Positions 20,066 to 30,069 of a stretch of 64,000 nucleotides of DNA are shown piece by piece. Source of the stretch: CAIMUS01 sp963708455 (GTDB taxonomy: Bacteria; Pseudomonadota; Gammaproteobacteria; Competibacterales; Competibacteraceae). Made by a program: the position numbers and the translations under genes. Positions within the stretch are counted from its first letter, which is position 1. Every line of letters starts with the position of its first letter. Where the stretch lies: NCBI GenBank assembly GCA_963708455.1, contig CAVPSQ010000004.1, positions 1 to 64,000 on the forward strand, written 5' to 3'. The notes under the pieces are model-generated. The model saw only the letters and a list, made by a program, of their open reading frames with translations, did not search any database and was not told the origin of the DNA.

Positions 20066-22337
20066 ATGCTGGACGCCCTGCGGCGTATCGTACAGGAAGT
20101 CGACGCGGCGCATAACTTGGAAGAAGCGCTGGCTCTGATCGTGCAAAGGGTGAAATCCGCCATGCACGCCAATATCTGTTCGGTTTATATGACTGACCAT
20201 ACGCGCGGCGAGCACGTGCTGATGGCGACCGACGGACTGCCTCCCCAGATCGTGGGCCAGGTCCGTCTCAAGCTTGGTCAGGGACTGACCGGCCTGGCGG
20301 CCAGCCGAGCCGAACCGGTCAACGTGGAAAATGCGCCTGAACACCCGGCATTCAGCCGGGTCGCCCCCATCGACGAAACGTCTTTTCACGGTTTTCTGGG
20401 GGTGCCTATTATCCGCCGTCGCAAAAATCTGGGTGTGTTGATCGTACAGCAGCGCCTGCGCCGCAAATTTACGGTGGAGGAAGAATCTTTTCTGGTTACC
20501 CTGGCCGCCCAGTTGGCAGGGTCCATCACCCAGGCGGAAATTCACGAAGCGCTGGACCGGCTGGACCGCAATATTCTTGCGGACACGCTGTTTCTGGAAG
20601 GCGTAGCCAGCGCCAAAGGCCTGGGCCTGGGTGAAGCGGTGGTGCTGTTTCCGGTAGCCGAACTGCAATCTGTGCCGGACAAACCGGTGACCGACTGCGA
20701 GGCCGAAGGGGCCCGTTTCCGCTTGGCCGTGGCGGCGGAACTGAAAGAAATCCGGCGGTTGAGCAAGCGCATGCAGCGCCTGCTATCGGCGGGCGACCGG
20801 GCGTTGTTCGATGCCTATGCACTGCTGCTGGGCAGTGACAGTTTGGTCAAAGGGACGCTGCAGCGCATTCGCGCCGGCAACTGGGCGCCCGGCGCGTTGC
20901 GCGCCACCATTATGGAGTTCGCCAATCAGTTTGAGGAAATGGATGATCCCTACCTGCAGGGTCGCGCCGCCGATATCCGCGACCTGGGACACCGCCTGCT
21001 CAAACGCCTGTTACAAGGAGAACCGCAGGGCGAGGAACGGCAGTACCCGGCGCATACTATTCTGATGGGGGAAGAGATCAGCGTATCACAGTTTCTGGAA
21101 GTGTCGCCCGAGCAACTGGCCGGACTGGTATCGGTGCATGGGACGGGCGCATCGCATGTCGCCTTGCTGGCCAGAGGCTTGGGCATTCCGGCGGTGTTCG
21201 GCGTCACTAATCTGCCGCTTGGCCGACTCAACGGCCGGTGAGGTCGTGGTCGATGGCTATGCGGCGCGGGTCTGCATTCAGCCGGGGCCGGCCCTGCGGC
21301 AGGAATACCTGAAACTGATCGAGGAAGAGGCGGAACTGTCACGAGGTTTGCAGCATCTGCGCGATTTGCCTGCCCAGACGCCGGACGGCCATCGCTTGGA
21401 GCTGCATGCCAATTCGGGCTTGCTGGCCGACATCGCCGCCGCCCGCGAGGGTGGCGCCGAGGGGGTGGGACTGTACCGATCCGAACTGCATTTCTGTCTG
21501 CGCGACCGCTTTCCCAGTGAAGAAGAACAGGCTGCCACCTATACCCGGGTGCTGCAAGCCATGGCGCCGCGACCGGTCGTGCTGCGCACCCTGGACGTAG
21601 GCGGTGACAAGCCGCTGCCCTATTTCCCCATCGAAGAGCAGAATCCTTATCTGGGCTGGCGCGGTATCCGGGTTAGCCTGGACCAGCCGGATATTTTCAA
21701 GACCCAGTTGCGCGCCATGCTCCGGGCCGGGACGGCTTATTCTAATCTTGCCATCCTGTTTCCGATGATCACCAGCGTCAGCGAACTGGCCGAAGCGCTG
21801 GAACTGCTGCGCCAGGCCCACGCCGAATTACTGGAAGACGGTTTGCCGGCGGTGTTTCCCCAGGTAGGCATGATGGTGGAGGTGCCCTCGACCATCTATC
21901 AGATTCATACCTTGTTAAAGATGGTTGATTTCATCTCCATCGGCAGCAACGACCTGACCCAGTATCTGCTGGCCGTCGACCGTAACAACGACCGCGTCGC
22001 CAAGCTGTACGATGGCCTGCATCCGGCGGTGCTGCAAGCGATTCAATACATCATAAGCTGCGTCCACGAGGCCGGGCGCGAAGTCAGCGTCTGCGGCGAG
22101 ATGGCCGGAGATCCGGCCGCAGCCCTACTGCTGATGGCCATGGGTGTGGATAAATTGAGCATGAGTCTGGGCAATCTACTCAAGATCAAATGGATGGTGC
22201 GCACCATTCCGCTGTGGCACGCGCAAGAATTGCTGACCGAGGTCATGCAGATGGAGAACGCCGGCCCTATTCGGGAACGGCTCAACAGCGTCCTGGAGCA
22301 GTATGGCCTCGGTGGCCTGATCCGGATTGGCAAATAG
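20066..22337 (+). pseudogene. ptsP: phosphoenolpyruvate-protein phosphotransferase PtsP (EI-Ntr), one frameshift
   Basis: PtsP is enzyme I of the nitrogen-related PTS and passes phosphate from PEP to NPr. It has an N-terminal GAF domain (residues 1-150), then the PEP-utiliser N-terminal domain with the phosphohistidine segment VHGTGASHVALLARGLGIPAV. After the break come the PEP-binding barrel motifs VGLYRSELHF, RTLDVGGDKPLPYF, GMMVEVPSTI, SIGSNDLTQYLLAVDR and SVCGEMAGD. An extra base in GGCCGGTGAGG near 21237 gives a stop at 21241; removing one C restores LNGGEVVVDGY. It sits downstream of rppH, the usual order. The frameshift may be an assembly error. Confidence 0.9.
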
Positions 22338-22349
22338 CGCCGCACGACA

Positions 22350-22396
22350 CGGCGCCGCAGCCCGGTTTTCCCGATTACCCGCGCCGGTTTTTTAAA
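22350..22396 (+). terminator. possible terminator after ptsP
   Basis: CGGCGC pairs with GCGCCG across a long loop and is followed by TTTTTT (22389-22394). The large loop makes it a weak call. Confidence 0.3.
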
Positions 22397-22540
22397 TCGT
22401 TATGTATAAGGGGGTTAGTGTGTTTATACTAAAGCGACCCGTTATTATTTCGGCACTTCTCCAGATACAGTCCACCCCGTTGGCGGTGGCGGTATCGTGA
22501 CATACCCTCTGCATTTTTATTGAATTAAGGAGAATACCCC

Positions 22541-23206
22541 GTGACCAATAAGAAAGAGACGACTGCAAAACCCCAGGCGGAGTCGCCCACCGAGCAAATT
22601 CTCGCTGTTGGCAAGGCCGCTGTAGAGACTGCCCAGGAAGCCATCGCCAAGGCTCAGGAAACCGTTGAGAAAATTCAGCAGGAAGGCAGCAGGATACTTG
22701 AATCGCTGGTCAAGGAAAGCGGGAAAGTTCTCGGCGAGACGCAGAAGAAAGCCGGTGAAAAGGTGGAGGAATTTAAGGGCAAAGTCGAAGAGGCGCGCAC
22801 CATGGCCGCCGAGACGTTAGATAACCTGGAACAGATCTTCGAAGAACGCGTTGCGCGGGCGCTAACGCGCCTCGGCATTCCCAACCGGGACGATTTTCAG
22901 GCCATCGCCAAGCGTCTGGAAGAATTGAATCACAGCGTGCAGACCTTGCTGCGCAGCAAAGCGAGGGTGGCGACGGCGGCATCCATACCCGATGATTTAA
23001 AGGAGATATTGGGGATCGGCCCTGCCATCGAAGGCCGGCTGCATGGCGACGGCATCGTCAGCTTCCGTCAGATTGCAGAACTCAGTCGGGCGGATATTGA
23101 TCGCATAGAAACTCAGGTGGTCAACTCCACCGGCCGCGTACATCGGGAAAACTGGATTGAACAGGCCAGGGAACTGCACTTCAAGAAGTACGGCGAGCAG
23201 TTATAA
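22541..23206 (+). CDS. phasin-family protein with C-terminal helix-hairpin-helix domain
   Basis: This 221-residue protein resembles polyhydroxyalkanoate-granule phasins of the PhaF/PhaI type. Residues 15-145 are long amphipathic helices rich in Ala, Lys, Glu and Gln, with LEQIFEERVARALTRLGIP at the conserved phasin position. Residues 150-221 form a separate domain (DLKEILGIGPAIEGRLHGDGI, with FRQIAELSRADID) of the helix-hairpin-helix type known at the C-termini of some L21-like and NuoE-like proteins. The GTG start has AAGGAG 9 bases upstream. The product probably coats PHA granules; the added domain might bind nucleic acid or protein (inference). Confidence 0.75.
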   Translation: MTNKKETTAKPQAESPTEQILAVGKAAVETAQEAIAKAQETVEKIQQEGSRILESLVKESGKVLGETQKKAGEKVEEFKGKVEEARTMAAETLDNLEQIFEERVARALTRLGIPNRDDFQAIAKRLEELNHSVQTLLRSKARVATAASIPDDLKEILGIGPAIEGRLHGDGIVSFRQIAELSRADIDRIETQVVNSTGRVHRENWIEQARELHFKKYGEQL

Positions 23207-23398
23207 GCGCCAGCGCTACGCTTACCCGCCACAGCAGGCGCTCTTCAGAACAGAGATGGACTGTGGCAGATCGCAGTCCAGAAAGGGTGGTTATAGCGCG
23301 TAATCAATAAGCAGAGACTGGGCGGTTGTCTGTCATCCCTGGCGCGGGCGGCGCACAGGGAGCACAGGCATTTTTTCAGTCTTGCCAGCTTAAGCTTT

Positions 23399-23617
23399 TC
23401 AAGCATCGATATCCGGGATCAGTTTGCTTTCCAGCCTGGAGATCATGTCTTTCAAGTAGAGTTTACGCTTCTTCAAACGCCGCAATTGGAGCTGATCTAC
23501 GCTGGGATCCTTGACCAGACGAGCGATGACATCGTCCAGGTCGCGATGCTCGGTGCGCAGCTCGCCGAGTTTGCTCCGGTAGACCTCCGCTTGGCCTGGT
23601 TCTAAAGTCTGATTCAT
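23399..23617 (-). CDS. YdcH family (DUF465) protein
   Basis: This 72-residue helical protein has the YdcH/DUF465 pattern: ELRTEHRDLDDVIARL, then LQLRRLKKRKLYLKDMISRLES. The basic LKKRKLxLKD segment is characteristic. The function is unknown; the family is a small two-helix coiled coil. It is transcribed in the same direction as argD, which ends 135 bases upstream of it. Confidence 0.85.
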   Translation of the reverse strand: MNQTLEPGQAEVYRSKLGELRTEHRDLDDVIARLVKDPSVDQLQLRRLKKRKLYLKDMISRLESKLIPDIDA

Positions 23618-23751
23618 AGTTCGGTAACCTCCTCGAGCAGGATGACGTCAGCTTCGTTTGCGCCAGGAAGAACAATTGGCACGCGCCCGCTGGAGTGGGA
23701 CGCGACCGTGCAAATATTAGCATTTTTTGCGCGCAGCGCTTGCGTTTCTTT

Positions 23752-24969
23752 TCACGTTCGCGCCAGCCGTTCTAGCGCCCGGGCGAAGCGCTGCAAGCCG
23801 GTGTCGATCAGCTCATCGGGGATAATCAAAGAAGGCGCCAGCCTGACCACATCGGGGCCGGCGACCAGTGTCAGCACGCGCTGCTGCAAAGCTGCCTGAA
23901 CCAACTCACCAGCGCGGCCCCGCCAGTACCCATCCAGCACACAGCCTAATAACAATCCCCGGCCGCGAATCTCGGTAAACATCCTGTAACGCCGATTGAT
24001 TGCAACAAGCCGGGTCATGAACAGTTCCCGTTTGCGGCGCACGGCGGCCAGCAACTGCGGATCACTGACGATCTCCAGCACCGCCCCGGCGACCGCGCAG
24101 GCCAGCGGATTACCGCCGTAAGTCGTGCCGTGTGTGCCTGGGCCGAGGCTCTGCGCGATGGCCGTGGTCGTCAACATCGCGCTGACGGGGAATCCTCCGC
24201 CCAGTCCCTTGGCGCTGGTGAGAATGTCAGGCGTCACGCCGAGTCCCATATAGGCGTACAAATAACCGGTGCGACCGACTCCCGTCTGCACTTCATCGAA
24301 GATCAACAGCGCTTGGTGACGGTCGCAGAGTGTGCGCGCGCCTTGCAGGAATTCCCGGGTGGCGGGAATTACGCCGCCTTCTCCCTGAATCGGCTCCACG
24401 ATGACTGCGCAGGTCTTATCCGAGATTGCCTCGGCCAGCGCTTCCAGGTCGTTGTAAGGCGCATGGGAAACGCCGCCTGGTAGAGGCTCGAAGCCCTGGG
24501 TATACTTGGGCTGGCCGCCGACCGTCACGGTAAACAGGGTACGGCCATGAAAGGACTGGTGGAAGGCGATGATTTCCTGCTTGTCAGAGCCGTGCTGGTC
24601 CTTGGCGTATTTGCGCGCCAGCTTCAGCGCCGCCTCGTTGGCTTCGGCGCCCGAATTGGCAAAGAATACTTTTTCGGCGAAGGTCAGTTCACACAGTTTC
24701 TGAGCCAGCCGCAGGGCCGGTTCGTTGACCAGCAGATTGCTGACGTGCCACAACCGCCCGGCCTGCTCGGTGAGCGCCTGCACCAGGCGGGGATGAGCGT
24801 GTCCCAGGCAGGTAACCGCGACTCCCCCGGCGAAATCGATATACTCCGCGCCCTCCTGATCCCACACGCGCGAGCCTTCGCCGCGCACCGGCACGATGGT
24901 GGCGGGGGCATAGTTGGGAACCATGACGGCATCGAACAGGCTACGGTTGACAGGGAACGAATCAGTCAT
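23752..24969 (-). CDS. argD: acetylornithine aminotransferase (class III PLP)
   Basis: This 405-residue enzyme belongs to the ArgD/AstC group, which transaminates N-acetylornithine with 2-oxoglutarate in arginine synthesis. Visible are the cofactor-binding FFANSGAEANEAALKLAR, the FHGRTLFTVTVGG segment, the Asp motif LLIFDEVQTGVGRTG, and the PLP lysine in ILTSAKGLGGGFPVSAML, then HGTTYGGNPLACAVA. The length is normal. It is separated from the neighbouring ACP gene by 490 bases and is divergent from it. AstC (catabolic) cannot be excluded, but no ast genes are near. Confidence 0.9.
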   Translation of the reverse strand: MTDSFPVNRSLFDAVMVPNYAPATIVPVRGEGSRVWDQEGAEYIDFAGGVAVTCLGHAHPRLVQALTEQAGRLWHVSNLLVNEPALRLAQKLCELTFAEKVFFANSGAEANEAALKLARKYAKDQHGSDKQEIIAFHQSFHGRTLFTVTVGGQPKYTQGFEPLPGGVSHAPYNDLEALAEAISDKTCAVIVEPIQGEGGVIPATREFLQGARTLCDRHQALLIFDEVQTGVGRTGYLYAYMGLGVTPDILTSAKGLGGGFPVSAMLTTTAIAQSLGPGTHGTTYGGNPLACAVAGAVLEIVSDPQLLAAVRRKRELFMTRLVAINRRYRMFTEIRGRGLLLGCVLDGYWRGRAGELVQAALQQRVLTLVAGPDVVRLAPSLIIPDELIDTGLQRFARALERLART

Positions 24970-25459
24970 GTGGATTTTCCTGGCGCGGGCGATAGACCGG
25001 ACATTATTAAATCACAACCGGGACCGGTCCCAGCAAGTGTTTAGCAAGATTTTGATATATAAAACAATAATTCATCTGTCCGGGACAGATGCAGGTTGTA
25101 ACCGGTGGGTTAGCACATTTAATACAATGTTAAATGTCCCCCGGTAAGGCCGGGCGCTTATTGGGTGAGCGCCGCCAAGGCGTCCTGAAACCGGGAGCAC
25201 TGATTTCCATTTCCGCTGGCATTCATCAAGAACTTACCAGGGAAATTTAGGCGTCAGACCTGAGGCAAGGCGTACTGCGTGGCAAGCGATAGTCTGTGCG
25301 TGGCATAATTGCGCCCTTCTTTAAGTTCTGAGAAAGTCTTGTTGACGCACCGGGAGACGCCTGGCGGATGTAAGGCCAACTGGCTGGCGGGCGCCGGTTT
25401 ATGCTCAGCGCTACAGGCGCAACGCATCTGGGGCATTTGTTGTGGAGGAAAAAGTTTTG
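24970..25459. other. 490-bp divergent intergenic region between argD and the exosortase-associated genes
   Basis: AT-rich in its left part. It contains an inverted repeat at 25115-25137. No gene is supported. The plus-strand frame at 24914-25147 is a shadow. Confidence 0.5.
25115..25137. promoter_or_regulatory. inverted repeat, possible operator
   Basis: ACATTTAA and TTAAATGT are perfect inverted arms around a 7-base spacer, inside the divergent argD/ACP region. The size and symmetry suit a dimeric repressor, but no regulator is assigned. Confidence 0.35.
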
Positions 25460-25711
25460 ATGGCAACCTGTGAAGAGGTTAAGCTGTTGCTTGGCCGGGT
25501 GTTGCAACTCGGCGACCGAATAAAGCAATTCGACAGATCCACGCCGTTGATGGGCAGTCTGCCGGAATTCGATTCCATGGCGGTTATCTCCCTCATTACC
25601 GCTATGGAAGAGCATTTCCATATAGTCGTCGAGGAAGAAGAAATCAGCGGCGACATTTTCGAGACAGTCGGCGCTCTGTGTGACTTTGTCGAGCGCAAGC
25701 TGGTTCGCTGA
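25460..25711 (+). CDS. acyl carrier protein, exosortase-A-system type
   Basis: This 83-residue carrier protein has the phosphopantetheine site Ser in PEFDSMAVISLITAMEEHF and the acidic helices typical of ACPs. The ATG at 25460 has GGAGG 11 bases upstream; a GTG at 25442 overlaps the ribosome-binding site and is rejected. It is the first gene of a run with two alpha/beta hydrolases whose order (ACP, hydrolase 2, hydrolase 1) is the one found beside exosortase A and PEP-CTERM polysaccharide loci. It probably carries an acyl group used in that pathway; the substrate is unknown. Confidence 0.8.
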   Translation: MATCEEVKLLLGRVLQLGDRIKQFDRSTPLMGSLPEFDSMAVISLITAMEEHFHIVVEEEEISGDIFETVGALCDFVERKLVR

Positions 25712-26531
25712 TTCGGCGCCCCCGGTCAAGCCGGTTCCGGGGTTTTTGCAGGGCGCCGCAGGACTGTTGTTTAACCTCTATTATCCGCCCGAACCGACCG
25801 CTCCCCAGCGGGGGAGCATTCTTTATATCCACCCCTTCGCCGAAGAACTGAATAAAGCGCGCCGCATGGCAGCGTTACAGGCCCGTCGTTTCGCCGCCGC
25901 CGGCTTTGCCGTGCTGCTGCCGGACCTGTACGGCTGTGGCGATAGCGAAGGGGATTTTGCCGCCGCGCGCTGGGAACTGTGGCAGGCCGATTTGCGCTTG
26001 TGCCTGGAGCACTTGCGGGCGCGCAGCCGGCCGCCGGTCTACCTATGGGGCGTGCGGACAGGTGCGCTACTGGCCGTGGCGCTTGCCCGGCAGACCCCGG
26101 CAGAGGGTCTGCTACTGTGGCAACCGGTGGACGAAGGCAGGCTGTTCCTGACGCAATTCCTACGTCTGCGGCTGGCCGCCGGCTTGTTTGGCGGCGAACG
26201 CAAGGAAACCCTGGCCGAGTTGCGCTCCGTGCTGACCTCTGGGCGGGCTTTGGAAATCGCCGGCTACGAGCTGCATCCAGCACTGGCGGCGGCGCTGGAG
26301 CAGGCCCGGCTGTTGCCGCCCCCTACAGCTACGGCGGTCCATTGGTTCGAACTGACCGCCACCGACGCACTGTCGCCGGCAAGCCGTCAGGTCGTGGGTC
26401 AGTGGCAGGCGGCGGGCTTAGCGGTGACCGATCGCGCTGTAGCGGGCGAGCCGTTCTGGACTACGTCGGAAATCAGTTATGCGCCGGCGCTGCTGGAGGT
26501 GACCACACTCGCTTTGACGGCGCCGGCATGA
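25680..26531 (+). CDS. exosortase-A-system-associated hydrolase 2 (alpha/beta fold)
   Basis: This 283-residue alpha/beta-hydrolase-fold protein has YIHPFAEELNKARRMAALQARRFAA, then AVLLPDLYGCGDSEGDF, the signature of the exosortase-A-associated hydrolase 2 family. At the nucleophile elbow the sequence is LWGVRTGALLA, so the usual serine of G-x-S-x-G is replaced by Arg. The start is uncertain: GTG 25680 overlaps the ACP gene by 32 bases, and no ATG lies near the expected N-terminus. Its stop overlaps the next start (ATGA at 26528). Its action on exopolysaccharide or PEP-CTERM cargo is inferred from context only. Confidence 0.8.
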   Translation: MTLSSASWFADSAPPVKPVPGFLQGAAGLLFNLYYPPEPTAPQRGSILYIHPFAEELNKARRMAALQARRFAAAGFAVLLPDLYGCGDSEGDFAAARWELWQADLRLCLEHLRARSRPPVYLWGVRTGALLAVALARQTPAEGLLLWQPVDEGRLFLTQFLRLRLAAGLFGGERKETLAELRSVLTSGRALEIAGYELHPALAAALEQARLLPPPTATAVHWFELTATDALSPASRQVVGQWQAAGLAVTDRAVAGEPFWTTSEISYAPALLEVTTLALTAPA

Positions 26532-27385
26532 GCGAAATCCCTTTTACCTTCTCCTGTAAGGGTGCCGAACTGATCGGCATTCTGCACGGCGGCGCGGCGG
26601 GGGCGACTCGTGGCGTGCTGATCGTGGTGGGCGGTCCGCAATATCGGGTGGGCAGCCATCGCCAGTTCGTGTTACTGGCCCGCGATCTGGCACGGGCCGG
26701 CATCCCGGTATTGCGATTCGATGGTCGCGGCATGGGAGACGCCGGCGGCGAGCCGGTCGATTTTGAACACAACACCGCGGACATCGCCGCCGCACTGGAT
26801 GCGTTCTTCACCTACAGTCCGGGCCTGCGCGAGGCGGTTATCTGGGGCTTGTGCGATGCGGCCTCGGCGGCGCTGCTGTATGCCTGGCGCGACCCGCGCG
26901 TGACTGGGCTGGTGTTACTGAATCCCTGGGTGCGAACGGAAGCGGGTCAAGCCCGCGCCTATCTGAAGCATTATTATTGGAAGCGGCTGTTCAGCCCCGA
27001 ACTGTGGGGCAAGATCCGGCGCGGTGAGTTCGAGTTCGCCGCCGCCGGTCGTTCCCTGGTGAGTATGGTGGCCCGGGTGGTGGGTCGCTCCGGCGCGCCG
27101 CGCCGTGAGGACGCCGCTTCGACCCTGGCGGGCGACTCGTTGCCGGAGCGAATGGCGGAGGGTCTGGCGCGGTTTAGCGGTCGGGTGTTGCTGCTGCTGA
27201 GCGGCAATGATCTGACCGCTGCCGAATTCAAGGATACGGTCGGTGCCTCCGGACGCTGGCGGGCGTTGTTGCAACAGCCGCGGGTGGCCCGCCATGAACT
27301 GGCGGAGGCCAATCATACCTTTGCCCGCCGCGAGTGGCGCCGGCAGGTCATGCAATGGACTTTGGAATGGCTGACTGATTGGTAA
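26528..27385 (+). CDS. exosortase-A-system-associated hydrolase 1 (alpha/beta fold)
   Basis: This 285-residue alpha/beta-fold protein starts MSEIPFTFSCKGAELIGILH and has VLIVVGGPQYRVGSHRQFVLLAR, then PVLRFDGRGMGDAGGE, the hydrolase 1 pattern of exosortase A loci. The elbow reads IWGLCDAASAALLYAW, with Cys in place of the nucleophile Ser. A C-terminal His is present in ANHTFARREWR. ATG 26528 overlaps the preceding stop; the same frame is open back to 25979, but that part is a shadow of hydrolase 2. It is translationally coupled to it. Confidence 0.85.
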   Translation: MSEIPFTFSCKGAELIGILHGGAAGATRGVLIVVGGPQYRVGSHRQFVLLARDLARAGIPVLRFDGRGMGDAGGEPVDFEHNTADIAAALDAFFTYSPGLREAVIWGLCDAASAALLYAWRDPRVTGLVLLNPWVRTEAGQARAYLKHYYWKRLFSPELWGKIRRGEFEFAAAGRSLVSMVARVVGRSGAPRREDAASTLAGDSLPERMAEGLARFSGRVLLLLSGNDLTAAEFKDTVGASGRWRALLQQPRVARHELAEANHTFARREWRRQVMQWTLEWLTDW

Positions 27386-27411
27386 AGCCAGCAGCCTGGG
27401 TTGAATAAAGT

Positions 27412-29746
27412 ATGCCGGATTCTCGCAGAGTGGTAGCAAGACCTGAGTTACTAGTTAATTACGACACGCCGTTTAAAATAAATGGCGGATTATTGCTGCA
27501 ACGGCTGCTGGCAGTGAGCGGCTTGCTGCTATTATTGATTGCTGTAATAGATTATCCCGTTATTCCATATTTCTTATTGGCGGGAACTATAATCTATATG
27601 GTCATGCTCCTTTATCAGCCATATGGGTGGCTTCTAATCCTACCGATTATTATACCTTTACTTAACTTGGCTCCCTGGAGCGGTCGTCTCCTGATCGAGG
27701 AGTATGATTATATGGTGCTGGCTACCCTAATAGTGGGTTTATGGCATGGACAGTATAGCCGCATGAGGAACTGGAGATTATATAAAGTAGCCTTATTATT
27801 GCTTTCAGTATTATCAATATCATATCTGATCAGCCTGTTCAGAGGTCTTATGCCCTTACAGCAGTTGGATTTTAATGCCTTCGCAATATATGAAAGCAAC
27901 TACAATGCATTACGAGCGGGCAAAGGATTTTTTCTGGGTGCTTATATTACTACCAATGATTGTGAATGCGCTGCAGAGAGATAAGGAGAGAGCATTTACT
28001 TGGCTGATGCTGGGGGCGGCGATTGGTTTAACCGCTAATGGCATAGTTATCTTATGGGAACGCGGCACGCTGGGAGCTTTGCTCGGTAATAATGATATAT
28101 ACGGGATCGTCGGTAGTCTTCTAGATTTTTCCACTCCCTATCGGATTACAGGGCTATTCTCTGAAATGCATACCGGTGGCGCGGCCATCGACGGTTATTT
28201 GACGCTGACATGGTCATTTTGTTTGGCCATGCTTCTGATATCCGCCAATCGACCGCTTTGGATTACTTTAGGGATTAGTGGACTGCTTTTCGGCATCTAT
28301 GCGATTGCAGTGACGTTTACACGAATAACGTATGGAGCTTTGCTTGTTTCCATCCTGTTATTTTTTATCGGGGTATGGTCCTCACGGCCTAAAGCGCTTC
28401 CAAAACTCGCCATTGGCGAAGTGTTCCTTTTATTAGCAATTGCTTTTTTATTATTATATTTCAGTTTTTTACGGGGCGGATCGTTGGCGCTGGCGCCCGC
28501 TATGGCGGCGCTATTGGCAGGCGCTCTGTTCGGAGCCGCCAGAACGCGGCTGACGCCGACCCAGGCGGCTATTGCGCTTGTCTTCTCGGCGCTGGTGTTG
28601 TTTTATTTACTGGTTCGAGCGCAATTAACCAGCAAATGGGTAGAGCATGGATCTTTGTTGGAAGTCATATTCATTTCCCTCAATTTAATCTTGATACTGA
28701 TATTGATTGGCTTAAGAATCGTTCATCGCACGGCGAGACTGGTCAACGTGCGGGTTTTGTTTATGCTGCTGGTAGGGCTGACTATGGTTTCAGGAATGGT
28801 TATCCTGGGCCTTGCTAATTATCGTATGGGGGAACGCCTGTCGACACTTTCTCAGGACTCGGAGAGCCGGTTCGGCCATTGGAGTGCGGTGCTGGGAGCC
28901 ATGAACAAAGATTGGGATACGACATTATTCGGCATGGGATTAGGCCGCTTTCCCAAGAGCTACTTGATCGCATATCCCGATGAGAGAAGACAGATAGGAA
29001 GCTATTCTTTCGATACGATAGGAGGCAATGCTTATTTAAGAATGGGGTCCGGTGGAGCAATTGGAATAGCCCAGCGAATTTCTTTGGAGCCCCATCTATT
29101 ATATACACTGATAATGCAGGCGCGGAGTAATTATAAAGGTCAGTTGGGAATAGAAATTTGTCGCCGGAATATATTATATGCAGAAGCGTATCAGGGTTCC
29201 GGCTGTCAATTTTTTAACGCCGAACTTAATGGCAATCCTGTATGGCAGTCTATAAAATTACCGGTCGATGCCAGGGCTGTAAGCCAAGGTTCATGGTACA
29301 ACCGCTGGCCGGTGGTGCTGTTGATCCATAACTATGGTGGGCATATCGTCGATGTAGATAATATGAAGCTGATGGACAGCACAGGCCGTAATTATCTACA
29401 GAATGGTAATTTTGAAAAAGGCGGTGATCATTGGTTTTCATACAATGACTTCTATCACCTTCCTTGGCACGTTAAAAACCTATGGGTGAATTTTTACTTC
29501 GACCAGGGCATGTTAGGCGTTATCGCATTTGCCTTGGCGCTTTTCTATGCCTATTGGAGAAATTTACTATTGATCAGGCAGGCTGATCTGTTGGCGCTTG
29601 TTTTATTGACCTCTATCACGGGTTTCATGGTTGTAGGCATGGCGGATAATCCGCTGGATGCGCCCCGGATTATGCTGTTATTTTATTTGCTTATGTTTTG
29701 CGCGCTCTTCCATAACCCGACGCCTAGATTGGGTTCACGTCCGTAA
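27412..29746 (+). pseudogene. O-antigen ligase / polymerase-like multi-spanning membrane protein, one frameshift
   Basis: This protein of about 777 residues has ten or more hydrophobic segments in two blocks (residues 25-170 and 175-470), a long soluble loop of about 200 residues (roughly 28900-29480) and two final membrane helices. The pattern resembles Wzy/WaaL-type O-antigen ligases or polymerases found in exosortase-A exopolysaccharide clusters. The frame breaks in a T6 run at 27928-27933: with one T removed, AGKG is followed by FFWVLILLPMIVNALQ and the frame stays open to 29746. A homopolymer indel is therefore likely. It follows hydrolase 1 by 26 bases. Base composition is lower in GC than its neighbours. 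Confidence 0.65.
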
Positions 29747-29874
29747 CCCGCGAAACTGGAGAACCCGATTGTTCCAGCGCTTGCCTGCCGGGATGGCCAT
29801 TCCCGCCGTTGTGGTGGTCACCCGCGATATCCGCAAGAAATCGTCACACTGGCGGCCACTCAGCACAAACCCGG

Positions 29875-30069
29875 CTATAGCGTTTTACCTTGGCGCAGCA
29901 GCTCATACACCTCGCGGAGGATGTCATTGACCGTCTCCAGTGATTCCATCACTTCCTCGGCTGCTTGGCCTTGCACAGCCAGGTTACGGATCAGCACCAC
30001 CAGCGGCTCCATCCGTTCGAGATGCCGCACGGTTTCCCAACTCATGGCCTCGTCGATGTGAAACAGCAT
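29875..30069 (-). CDS. small hypothetical protein
   Basis: These 64 residues are mainly helical (SWETVRHLERMEPLVVLIRN, then LAVQGQAAEEVMESLETVND). There is no recognised family. Its start overlaps the 3' end of the HEPN-like gene by 28 bases in another frame. The amphipathic pattern and the clean frame make it plausible, but it could be a fragment. Confidence 0.4.
   Translation of the reverse strand: MLFHIDEAMSWETVRHLERMEPLVVLIRNLAVQGQAAEEVMESLETVNDILREVYELLRQGKTL

Noticed and set aside
25283..25312. TGGCATAATTGC before the ACP gene, considered as a sigma-54 promoter
   Set aside because: GG and GC are 7 rather than 10 bases apart.
25979..26527. Upstream extension of the hydrolase 1 frame
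   Set aside because: It overlaps hydrolase 2 throughout, lacks family similarity, and ATG 26528 gives the normal start with an ATGA overlap.
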